From Sphingobacterium thalpophilum (GTDB lineage: Bacteria; Bacteroidota; Bacteroidia; Flavobacteriales; Flavobacteriaceae), in assembly GCA_943325255.2 (NCBI GenBank), contig CALPOS020000036.1, positions 1-13,778 on the forward strand: a DNA stretch of 13,778 bases, in the 5' to 3' direction. Under the pieces are notes generated by a model, which searched no databases, was not told where the DNA came from, and saw only the letters and a program-made list of their open reading frames with translations. Shown in pieces: positions 1 to 5,841 of the stretch. The position numbers and the translations under genes are program-made. Numbering within the stretch: the stretch's first letter is position 1; the number at the start of each line of letters is the position of its first letter.

Positions 1-1008
1 ATTGCGGCAGATATTGTTCCCATAACGGGCGAAAATAGAATCTTGGCTTATTTTGGATTGCAAGTGATCAATAGCCAACCACGTCCTGGAATTCAAGCCT
101 TGATTCAACAAATAAAAAAGAAAGATCTTACCATTACGGATGTTGTTTTTATTGTTGCTCCACGGATAAACGCGGCGGGTCGCATAAAACATGGAAATCA
201 TGCTGTAGAATTACTTACGGAATTCGATTTAGAGCAAGCCCAACAGTTTGCTTCTGAAATCGAAAAATACAATTCAGATCGTAAAGATTTGGATAAATCC
301 ATCACCAAAATGGCTTTGCATCAAATTGAAGACAATAATGAAAAAGAGCAATTCACAACCGTCGTTTTTCAAGAAGATTGGCATAAAGGCGTCATCGGAA
401 TTGTAGCGTCCCGATTGATAGAAGTCTATTACAGACCCACCATTGTATTTACCAAGAGCGGTGACAAATATGCGGCGTCGGCACGCTCTGTTGTTGGATT
501 TGATATATATAATGCAATAGAAGCTTGTGCCGAACATTTGGAGCAGTTCGGAGGTCATATGTATGCAGCGGGGATGACATTGAAACCTGAAAACTATCAA
601 AAATTTAAAGACGCATTCGAGAAAGTAGTGCAAGAAACCATAGCCCCCGAAATGTTGACTCCTGAAATTGAAGTGGATGCCGAAATTGATTTTGCTGAAA
701 TTACACCAAAATTAACTCGAATTCTAAAGCAGTTCGAACCCTATGGCCCGCAGAATCGGACGCCTGTATTCTGGAGCAAAAATGTCGCTGATACCGGCTA
801 CGGAAAAACGATTGGATCCGATAATTCCCATTTAAAGCTAACCGTAAAACAAAAAAATTCGCCAAGCTTTTCAGCAGTGGGGTTTGGTCTATCAGATAAG
901 TTAGATATAATTCAAAACAAAAAATCTTTTGAAGCGGTTTATTGTATCGAGGAAAACGAGTGGAATGGGATGGTTTCAGTACAATTAAGATTGAAAGACT
1001 TGAAATAG
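1..1008 (+). CDS. recJ: Single-stranded-DNA-specific exonuclease RecJ, C-terminal part (5' end outside window)
   Basis: RecJ degrades single-stranded DNA 5' to 3' in recombination and mismatch repair. The reading frame is open from base 1 (it begins IAADIVPITGENRIL), so the gene continues upstream; the first in-frame TTG at 43 is not a believable start. About 335 residues are visible. Family motifs are RINAAGR (about residues 55-61), WHKGVIGIVASRL (about 127-139), SARS (about 160) and the DHHA1 signature GGHMYAAG (about 184-191), followed by the OB-like C-terminal region with PYGPQNRTPVF. The catalytic DHH domain motifs would lie in the missing N-terminal part, roughly 230 residues if the protein has the usual 560-580 residues. 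It ends with TAG two bases before the stop of the convergent lpxH-like gene. Identification is firm. Confidence 0.95.
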   Translation: MAADIVPITGENRILAYFGLQVINSQPRPGIQALIQQIKKKDLTITDVVFIVAPRINAAGRIKHGNHAVELLTEFDLEQAQQFASEIEKYNSDRKDLDKSITKMALHQIEDNNEKEQFTTVVFQEDWHKGVIGIVASRLIEVYYRPTIVFTKSGDKYAASARSVVGFDIYNAIEACAEHLEQFGGHMYAAGMTLKPENYQKFKDAFEKVVQETIAPEMLTPEIEVDAEIDFAEITPKLTRILKQFEPYGPQNRTPVFWSKNVADTGYGKTIGSDNSHLKLTVKQKNSPSFSAVGFGLSDKLDIIQNKKSFEAVYCIEENEWNGMVSVQLRLKDLK

Positions 1009-1010
1009 CG

Positions 1011-1760
1011 TCACTCGAATTTTTTTAATTCAAATGAATTTCCGTCAAAAACACCATAAGTAAAATAGCCAATCCAGTCGCCTAAATTCACATATTCAGA
1101 ATTTTCTCCCACCTTAATAATCATGGGCAAATGGCGATGGCCGAAAATGAGGTAATCGTAATGCTTTGTTTCTAATTTTCGTTTCGAATATTGCACCAGC
1201 CATTCGTTGTCTTCTCCAAGAAATTTCACATCCGCATCGCCTGAAATCAGCTTGTTTTTGACCGAAAGATAATGCGCTAGCGACACACCAATATCAGGAT
1301 GCAGCCATCGGAATATCCATTTTGAAAGCGGATGCACAAATACTTTTTTCATTCGTTTGTAACCTTTGTCGCCGGGACCTTTTCCGTCGCCGTGACCAAT
1401 CAAAAAAGTCTTGTTTCCAAAAGTGTATTCTTGATTGTCGTGAAAAACCGGAATATTCAATTCTTTTTCGAAGTAATTGGTCATCCATAAATCATGGTTG
1501 CCGACAAAGAAATAAATAGGAATGCCATTATCTCTGATTTCAGCAAGTTTTCCTAAAACTCTGATAAATCCTTTTGGGACCACTTTTTTATATTCAAACC
1601 AAAAATCAAATAAATCTCCTAACAAAAAAATGGCTTCGGCGTCTTTTTTAATTTCGTCTAGCCACGCCACGAATTTTTGTTCGCGAGGGAAACTTAATTC
1701 TGCTGTTGGCGCACCAAAATGTTGGTCAGAAGCAAAGTAGATTTTTTTATTTGAAGTCAT
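1011..1760 (-). CDS. lpxH: UDP-2,3-diacylglucosamine diphosphatase (LpxH-type metallophosphoesterase)
   Basis: Predicted to hydrolyse UDP-2,3-diacylglucosamine to lipid X and UMP in lipid A synthesis, at the cytoplasmic face of the inner membrane. The 249-residue protein shows the calcineurin-like two-metal motifs in order: D12-x-H14 (SDQHFG), G48-D49-x-x-D52 (GDLFDFWFE), G87-N-H-D90, H123 (GHGD) and G207-H-R-H210. E. coli LpxH has GNRD where this protein has GNHD, so the exact substrate rests on resemblance to the Bacteroidota LpxH-like group rather than on a unique motif. I chose the ATG at 1758-1760. A longer in-frame start at 1805 would overlap the end of queD by 32 bp and adds 15 residues with no family likeness. 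The start lies 13 bp after the queD stop, so the two are probably co-transcribed. No clear terminator is seen between it and convergent recJ. Confidence 0.88.
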   Translation of the reverse strand: MTSNKKIYFASDQHFGAPTAELSFPREQKFVAWLDEIKKDAEAIFLLGDLFDFWFEYKKVVPKGFIRVLGKLAEIRDNGIPIYFFVGNHDLWMTNYFEKELNIPVFHDNQEYTFGNKTFLIGHGDGKGPGDKGYKRMKKVFVHPLSKWIFRWLHPDIGVSLAHYLSVKNKLISGDADVKFLGEDNEWLVQYSKRKLETKHYDYLIFGHRHLPMIIKVGENSEYVNLGDWIGYFTYGVFDGNSFELKKFE

Positions 1761-1773
1761 AAAGAAGTTCAGT

Positions 1774-2226
1774 TTATGAGTTGTCAGAGGCAAACCATTG
1801 CGCAAAGGAAGTTTCAGTTTCCTGTAATTTCAAAGAGTGTAGTTCGATGTTTTTTGGCAATCGATCCTTGATTTTTTGCGCGAAATCGACAACCATGTTT
1901 TCGCTTGTGGGCTGGTAATCAACCAAAATAACATGATGCCCGCGATCTATTAATTCGTTCGCCAATTCAATATGTGGTGTCGTTTGATTAAAAACCGTTG
2001 CGTGATCAAAATGATCGACTATTTCTTCTTTGACAATTTTCTTTAGATCTGAAAAATCGATTACCATTCCGAATTTAACATTACTTCGGTCTGAAATAGG
2101 CACTCCGATTACCGTTACAGATAACTTATAACTATGACCGTGCACATTTTTGCACTTTCCATCATAACCGTACAGAGCGTGACCAGTTTCAAAACTAAAT
2201 TCTTTGGTTATTCTAATCTTACTCAT
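1774..2226 (-). CDS. queD: 6-carboxy-5,6,7,8-tetrahydropterin synthase QueD
   Basis: Converts 7,8-dihydroneopterin triphosphate to 6-carboxytetrahydropterin, an early step towards preQ0 and queuosine in tRNA. The 150-residue protein has the 6-pyruvoyltetrahydropterin-synthase fold signature. The zinc ligands are H16 (ETGHAL), H29 and H31, and C25 gives the CxxxHGH motif typical of QueD. Also present are the D74-H75 pair in HFDHATVF, the PTSEN motif (106-110) and E136 in LQET, the pterin-anchoring Glu. The N-terminus reads MSKIRITKEFSFETGHAL, which fits a family start at 2226. It is first in a leftward pair with the lpxH-like gene and has a -7 box 16 bp upstream of the ATG. No other que gene is in the window. 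A eukaryotic-like PTPS activity is less likely because of the CxxxHGH arrangement. Confidence 0.93.
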   Translation of the reverse strand: MSKIRITKEFSFETGHALYGYDGKCKNVHGHSYKLSVTVIGVPISDRSNVKFGMVIDFSDLKKIVKEEIVDHFDHATVFNQTTPHIELANELIDRGHHVILVDYQPTSENMVVDFAQKIKDRLPKNIELHSLKLQETETSFAQWFASDNS

Positions 2227-2242
2227 TTAATAAAATTTGAAG

Positions 2243-2250
2243 CAAAGGTA
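2243..2250 (-). promoter_or_regulatory. Predicted -7 box for queD-lpxH
   Basis: On the minus strand this reads TACCTTTG, a full match to the Bacteroidota sigma-A -7 consensus TAnnTTTG, and lies 16 bp upstream of the queD ATG. I found no TTG at the expected 17-23 bp upstream, so the -33 half is missing or weak. Confidence 0.5.
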
Positions 2251-2290
2251 ATTACTTTTGAAATAACACTTGCTAGATTTTGCAGCGACT

Positions 2291-2320
2291 ATAAAATAAA
2301 AAAGCCGCGTTAAGCGACTT
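2291..2320 (-). terminator. Rho-independent terminator of the Omp28-like gene
   Basis: On the minus strand a 7-bp stem AAGTCGC / GCGGCTT (one G-T wobble) with a 5-nt loop (2302-2320) is followed by a T-rich run (2291-2301). It starts 19 bp after the stop of the Omp28-like gene and separates it from queD. The plus strand has no T-run after the stem, so it acts leftward. Confidence 0.8.
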
Positions 2321-2338
2321 TATAAGGTTGGTTTTATA

Positions 2339-3172
2339 CTAAAGATTTTCCTGAAATTCTTGGTTTTCATTTTTCTTTGCTGCTCTAACATTGACGACGT
2401 TATTATTTTCTTCAATTACAAATGCAACAAAATTGATATTCTCCGCATTACTAACGTTTGCAGGGATAGGAACCGAAAAATTGGTGGTAACCGTCTGGTT
2501 GAAATTTGTATTTAAAAGAGGATTCCCTAACAAATTTGTTAACGAAGCCCGAAGAACATGATTGTGTTCAAAGTTAGGAATTGGGTTTACCGCACCATAA
2601 AAGGTAGAATAATTGACTTGTCTGTAAATAAGCTTGTCCTCTAACACATAAACAACCAATTTCAAATTTGAATAATTCTGAGCAAATTTAACTTTTACAT
2701 CGAGATTAATGTTTCCATCAGCCACAGTTGAGTTCAATGCTAGACCGAGACCACAATTATTACTTGTCAAATTTAGTGCTTGTTGCACATTATTGACTTC
2801 AGGGAAGGTCCACGTTGTTGTTCTATTCAACCGCGATTGTGGCAATGCCAATACAGAATTAGGAGAAATCAAGTCTTTTAGTGGTTGAATTCCCACAAAA
2901 TTATACGGGTCATTGCCGTGGTGTATTGCAACCGAAACAACTCGGTCAGATTCTTCCTTTGCTTTTTCAATTGCATACGAAACTCGTGCACAATTACCAC
3001 ACCAAGTTCCGGTATAGTCCTCTATCAATACTTGTTTCTGGAATAGCCCAGAAATTGGCTCAGCATCTACGGTGTCATCGACTGTAATCGGACTATAAAT
3101 AAGTGTATTTTCGCCACAGGAAAACAGTGAAAGAGTCAAAAAAACCGCTGTGATAAAGTAATAATTTTTCAT
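2339..3172 (-). CDS. Omp28-related lipoprotein with a thioredoxin-like CxxC
   Basis: A 277-residue exported protein of the Omp28-related outer-membrane family, whose function is not established. Residues 1-18 form a lipoprotein signal peptide ending LFSC, so C19 is the likely lipidated residue. Residues about 46-160 resemble a thioredoxin-type fold: the segment VLIEDYTGTWCGNC carries C58-G-N-C61, followed by a helix and SVAIHHGNDPYNF. The C-terminal half is beta-rich with no recognised domain. It has no T9SS sorting tail and ends NENQEFQENL. The gene is divergent from a TlpA thioredoxin and a DUF6029 barrel, with 94 AT-rich bases between them. Its own terminator ends the unit, so it is probably monocistronic. 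The family call comes from the TGTWCGNC region and overall architecture. Whether the CxxC is redox active is inference. Confidence 0.85.
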   Translation of the reverse strand: MKNYYFITAVFLTLSLFSCGENTLIYSPITVDDTVDAEPISGLFQKQVLIEDYTGTWCGNCARVSYAIEKAKEESDRVVSVAIHHGNDPYNFVGIQPLKDLISPNSVLALPQSRLNRTTTWTFPEVNNVQQALNLTSNNCGLGLALNSTVADGNINLDVKVKFAQNYSNLKLVVYVLEDKLIYRQVNYSTFYGAVNPIPNFEHNHVLRASLTNLLGNPLLNTNFNQTVTTNFSVPIPANVSNAENINFVAFVIEENNNVVNVRAAKKNENQEFQENL

Positions 3173-3266
3173 ATTAAAAAATTAAAATTTTAAAATACAA
3201 ATAAAACAAATTTTATTTTATTTTGATGATAATAATTTATTTATTTGTAGCTAAATCAATACTATC
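3173..3266. promoter_or_regulatory. Divergent promoter region, Omp28-like gene / TlpA gene
   Basis: This very AT-rich 94-bp gap separates divergent starts. A near-match -7 box TTTATTTG (3240-3247, +) precedes the TlpA gene by 19 bp. A mirror near-match TTTATTTG on the minus strand (about 3199-3206) precedes the Omp28-like gene. Each departs from TAnnTTTG at one base and neither has a well-spaced TTG, so exact start sites are uncertain. The arrangement would allow co-regulation of the three genes. Confidence 0.4.
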
Positions 3267-3743
3267 ATGAAGAAATTTTATCTGCTGTTGTTATTTGCTA
3301 ATTTTAGTGTTTTTGCCCAAAAACAACTCCCAAATTTAAGTTTAGCAAACCTTGAAGGTAAGTCAATTTCACTCAAAACAGATTTTACAGAAAAAGACAA
3401 ATTGTATGTTTTTTCGTTCTGGGCAACATGGTGCACTCCCTGCATTAGTGAATTAGACGAGATGAATGATCTGCAAGAAGAATGGAAGAAAAGTCTAAAT
3501 TTTGAAATAATAGCAGTTTCTACCGATGATTCGAGAACCCAGAAAAGAGTTAAACCACTAATAAACGGAAAGGGTTGGGATTTTAAAGTGTTGTTAGACA
3601 CCAATCAGGATTTTAAAAGAGCCTTATCAATTGTAAATATTCCCTATACTATTGTCGTAAAAAACAGCGATATTGTTCACATTCAAAATGGTTACGTTCC
3701 CGGAAATGAAAAGGTATTGTTAGAGAAAATGAAAACGCTTTAA
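3267..3743 (+). CDS. TlpA-type periplasmic thioredoxin (thiol-disulfide oxidoreductase)
   Basis: A 158-residue exported thioredoxin of the TlpA/ResA kind, expected to reduce or exchange disulfides in periplasmic proteins. Residues 1-17 are a signal peptide (MKKFYLLLLFANFSVFA). The active site is F51-W-A-T-W-C56-T-P-C59, and the cis-proline loop is NIP126YT. Strand and helix order matches thioredoxin. There is no N-terminal membrane anchor beyond the signal peptide and no lipobox cysteine, so it is probably soluble in the periplasm. Its stop is three bases before the ATG of the barrel gene at 3747, so the two are almost certainly one transcript. The barrel protein ends with a CX4C pair, making it a possible redox client. 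That link is inferred from gene order. Confidence 0.92.
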   Translation: MKKFYLLLLFANFSVFAQKQLPNLSLANLEGKSISLKTDFTEKDKLYVFSFWATWCTPCISELDEMNDLQEEWKKSLNFEIIAVSTDDSRTQKRVKPLINGKGWDFKVLLDTNQDFKRALSIVNIPYTIVVKNSDIVHIQNGYVPGNEKVLLEKMKTL

Positions 3744-3746
3744 CCA

Positions 3747-5417
3747 ATGAAATTCAATCTATTTATTTTCATGATGTTAGGTGTTCTTTGCGCGAATGCC
3801 CAGGACATTGTGAATCCTGAAAAAATAAATTTTTACGGAGGTTTTGAATCCAATTCTCAATGGTACTTGAATGACAAAGGGCTTAATGTTGAACACCCAG
3901 AAACGCCTTTGCGTGCCAACAGCTATTTATTTGTGAATCTCAAGTACAAAGAATGGAATGCAGGAGTTCAAGGAGAATCTTATGAAGATGAGGCGCTGTT
4001 AAATTTTAATCCGCGATACGATAAAACCGATGTAGCTACTTATTTTTTACAATTTAAGAATGAAAAAATTGACCTTACAGCGGGTTATTTTTATGAGCAG
4101 TTTGGTAGTGGATTATTGTATAGAAGCTGGGAAGACAGAGCGCTAGGCATTAATAATTCGTTGCGTGGCGGCAGGGTTATTTTTAAACCGACGGAGTATT
4201 TTACTTTGAAGAGTATTTACGGAAGACAAAGAACGGGGTTTGAGATTTCAAATAGTGAAATTTATGGTACTGATATCGAAATTATTCTTTCAGACATATT
4301 TAAAATGAAATCGTCCGAGTTATCATTGGGATTAACTTACGTTGGGCGTGAAGAAATTGTCGAGTCCATTGCTAATCCAAATTTCAATAGCTTAACCAAT
4401 GGATATGCTGCGAGGTTAGACTTTTCACATAGTGGAATGTACTTTTCTACAGAATACAATTACAAATCAAATGATGCTATCGTTGAGGTTCAAAATCAGA
4501 TTGAAAATGAATTTATCAAACCAGGAAGCGCATTGCTAATGAATGTTGGCTACTCAAAAAAAGGATTCGGGATTGATGGGACTTTCAGGCGACTTGAAAA
4601 TATGGGATTTTTCTCTGAAAGAGACGCTAAAGGAAATGCTTTTAACGACAGAATTATGAACTTTGTTCCAAGTTTAACCAAACAGCATCACTATAATTTA
4701 GCGAACATTTACGTTTATCAAGCCCAACCGAATGTATTATTAGGAGATGAAACCCTATTAAAAACAGGGGAAATAGGAGGTCAATTGGATGTCTTTTACA
4801 ACTTTAAGAAAAAAACCTTTTTTGGGGGTAAATACGGAAGTAAGTTGGCCATAAATCTTTCTAATTGGAATGCCTTAGCAGGGACATTTTTCCTGCCAAA
4901 AAAAGACTATTCAACCGAATTTTTAAGCTTTGGGGAAAAATATTTTTCGGATTACAATATTGAATTCACAAAAAAATGGAATGCAAAATTGCAGACTGTT
5001 TTTACCTACATAAATCAATATTATAACAAAAAGCTTATTGAGGAAACAGATGGCTTAGTTCGAACGAATATTTTGGGTGCCGAAGCAACGTATAAATTCA
5101 CGGATACAAAGTCCATTAGAGTCGTAGGAGAGCATATGTGGGCAGATTATGACAGGAAAAATTGGGTGGCATCTACCGTTGAGTTTAACCTAAATTCTAA
5201 ACTTTCTTTCTTTACTGCCGATATGTATAATTACGGAAACGATGATCCGGAAGCAAGAAATCACTACTATAATATAGGTGGTGCGTTTAGGCAAAAATCT
5301 ACTAGAGTTGCCTTAAGTTATGGCAGACAAAGAGGAGGCTTGGTTTGTGTTGGTGGTGTTTGTCGATTTGTTCCAGAAAGTTCAGGAGTTTCTTTGTCTT
5401 TGAATACAACTTTTTAA
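3747..5417 (+). CDS. Outer-membrane beta-barrel protein, DUF6029-like
   Basis: A 556-residue protein of unknown function that I match, from memory, to the family labelled DUF6029. Residues 1-18 are a signal peptide (ending ANA, then QDIVNPEKINFYGGF). The rest alternates short amphipathic strands rich in Tyr, Phe and Asn, such as KEWNAGVQGESYEDEAL and KIDLTAGYFYEQFGSGLLYRS. It ends in Phe (LSLNTTF), the usual outer-membrane barrel C-terminal signal. Two cysteines, C534 and C539 in VCVGGVCRFVPESSG, lie on what looks like the last hairpin. They are striking in a barrel and could form a small disulfide loop. The gene directly follows the TlpA thioredoxin. No terminator lies between its stop and the tRNA, so its message may run into the tRNA. 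The coding region is well supported; its function is not known. Confidence 0.88.
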   Translation: MKFNLFIFMMLGVLCANAQDIVNPEKINFYGGFESNSQWYLNDKGLNVEHPETPLRANSYLFVNLKYKEWNAGVQGESYEDEALLNFNPRYDKTDVATYFLQFKNEKIDLTAGYFYEQFGSGLLYRSWEDRALGINNSLRGGRVIFKPTEYFTLKSIYGRQRTGFEISNSEIYGTDIEIILSDIFKMKSSELSLGLTYVGREEIVESIANPNFNSLTNGYAARLDFSHSGMYFSTEYNYKSNDAIVEVQNQIENEFIKPGSALLMNVGYSKKGFGIDGTFRRLENMGFFSERDAKGNAFNDRIMNFVPSLTKQHHYNLANIYVYQAQPNVLLGDETLLKTGEIGGQLDVFYNFKKKTFFGGKYGSKLAINLSNWNALAGTFFLPKKDYSTEFLSFGEKYFSDYNIEFTKKWNAKLQTVFTYINQYYNKKLIEETDGLVRTNILGAEATYKFTDTKSIRVVGEHMWADYDRKNWVASTVEFNLNSKLSFFTADMYNYGNDDPEARNHYYNIGGAFRQKSTRVALSYGRQRGGLVCVGGVCRFVPESSGVSLSLNTTF

Positions 5418-5427
5418 TTTATATTTG
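5399..5427 (+). promoter_or_regulatory. Promoter of tRNA-Ala, starting inside the barrel gene
   Basis: TTTG at 5399-5402 and TATATTTG at 5420-5427, separated by 17 bp, match the Bacteroidota TTG / TAnnTTTG promoter. The -7 box ends 9 bp before the first tRNA base. The -33 box lies within the last codons of the barrel gene, whose stop is at 5415-5417. Confidence 0.72.
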
Positions 5428-5436
5428 CCAAAGATT

Positions 5437-5510
5437 GGGGGATTAGCTCATTTGGCTAGAGCGCTTGCCTGGCAGGCAAGAGGTGGTCGGTTCGAATCCG
5501 ATATTCTCCA
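5437..5510 (+). tRNA. tRNA-Ala (anticodon GGC)
   Basis: A complete 74-base cloverleaf. The acceptor stem is GGGGGAT / ATTCTCC. The D-arm is GCTC / GAGC with a 9-nt loop. The anticodon stem is CTTGC / GCAAG with loop CTGGCAG, giving anticodon GGC at 5471-5473. The variable loop has 5 nt and the T-arm is GTCGG-TTCGAAT-CCGAT. The third acceptor pair is G3-U70, the known alanine identity element, and the discriminator base is A (5510). CCA is not encoded (CAC follows), so it must be added after transcription. Confidence 0.97.
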
Positions 5511-5522
5511 CACTGATTATCA

Positions 5523-5551
5523 AAGCCTTACAGCAACGTAAGGCTTTTTTT
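5523..5551 (+). terminator. Rho-independent terminator after tRNA-Ala
   Basis: A perfect 9-bp stem AAGCCTTAC / GTAAGGCTT with a 6-nt loop is followed by a T-run ending at 5551. It lies 12 bp after the tRNA and also serves any read-through from the TlpA-barrel unit, which has no terminator of its own. Confidence 0.88.
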
Positions 5552-5841
5552 ATGGAGTCTAAGTGGTGATTTAGAGTGTGCTTTTAATGATATAAGGTTT
5601 AGGAATTAAATTACGCCATAATTACCTCTCTCCAGAAGAATTAGAAGGCGGTTTTAAAATATTGTTTACCGTTTCAATGATGAATGGTAGGATCCTATGT
5701 AGTTTGTAAGCTAAAATTAAGGCTTGGATTTGTAATAATAGAATACACCGACATCAATTAATATGAATAAAATTCTTACATATTATTATTGTCTTTCTTG
5801 TAGCTAAAGTTACAAATTAAAAATTCTAAAAACAGAAAAAT
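5552..5841. other. 290-bp AT-rich gap with no intact gene
   Basis: No complete open frame with a plausible start, no second tRNA and no strong hairpin is seen. It holds one short decayed-looking coding scrap (separate entry, 5596-5691). No clear terminator for the leftward 1135-residue protein gene is visible; the sequence past its stop is only T-rich on the minus strand. No copy of the tRNA 3' end is found that would mark an integration site. Confidence 0.6.
5596..5691 (+). pseudogene. Possible remnant of a transposase C-terminus
   Basis: One frame between stops reads GLGIKLRHNYLSPEELEGGFK and then diverges to a stop about 12 codons later. The piece RHNYLSPEELE resembles the C-terminal end of IS3-type DDE transposases, where a segment like HSALGYLSPEEFE is usual. 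There is no start codon, no upstream DDE domain, no terminal inverted repeats and no target duplication. If real, it is a heavily decayed fragment next to a tRNA gene. The likeness covers only about 11 residues and may be chance. Confidence 0.22.

Noticed and set aside
274..633. Open frame on the minus strand inside recJ (119 codons)
   Set aside because: It is antisense to a region with conserved RecJ motifs. Its translation has no family likeness and no promoter, so it is a codon-structure shadow.
1005..1045. Bidirectional terminator between recJ and lpxH
   Set aside because: Only weak AT pairing (around AATTCAAATGAATT) without a GC stem; not enough to call.
1761..1805. Upstream start for the lpxH-like gene
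   Set aside because: It would overlap queD by 32 bp and adds residues unlike the family; MTSNKKIYFASDQHFG is the expected N-terminus.
2281..2320. Repeated AGCGACT at 2284 and 2313 as an operator pair
   Set aside because: The second copy is part of the terminator stem; two 7-mers in AT-rich DNA are weak evidence.
3173..3266. Riboswitch or leader RNA before the TlpA gene
   Set aside because: The gap is only 94 bp, nearly all A/T, with no conserved-looking stem.
5511..5841. Integrative element attachment site after tRNA-Ala
   Set aside because: No direct repeat of the tRNA 3' end (TTCGAATCC and onward) was found downstream, and there is no integrase in the window.
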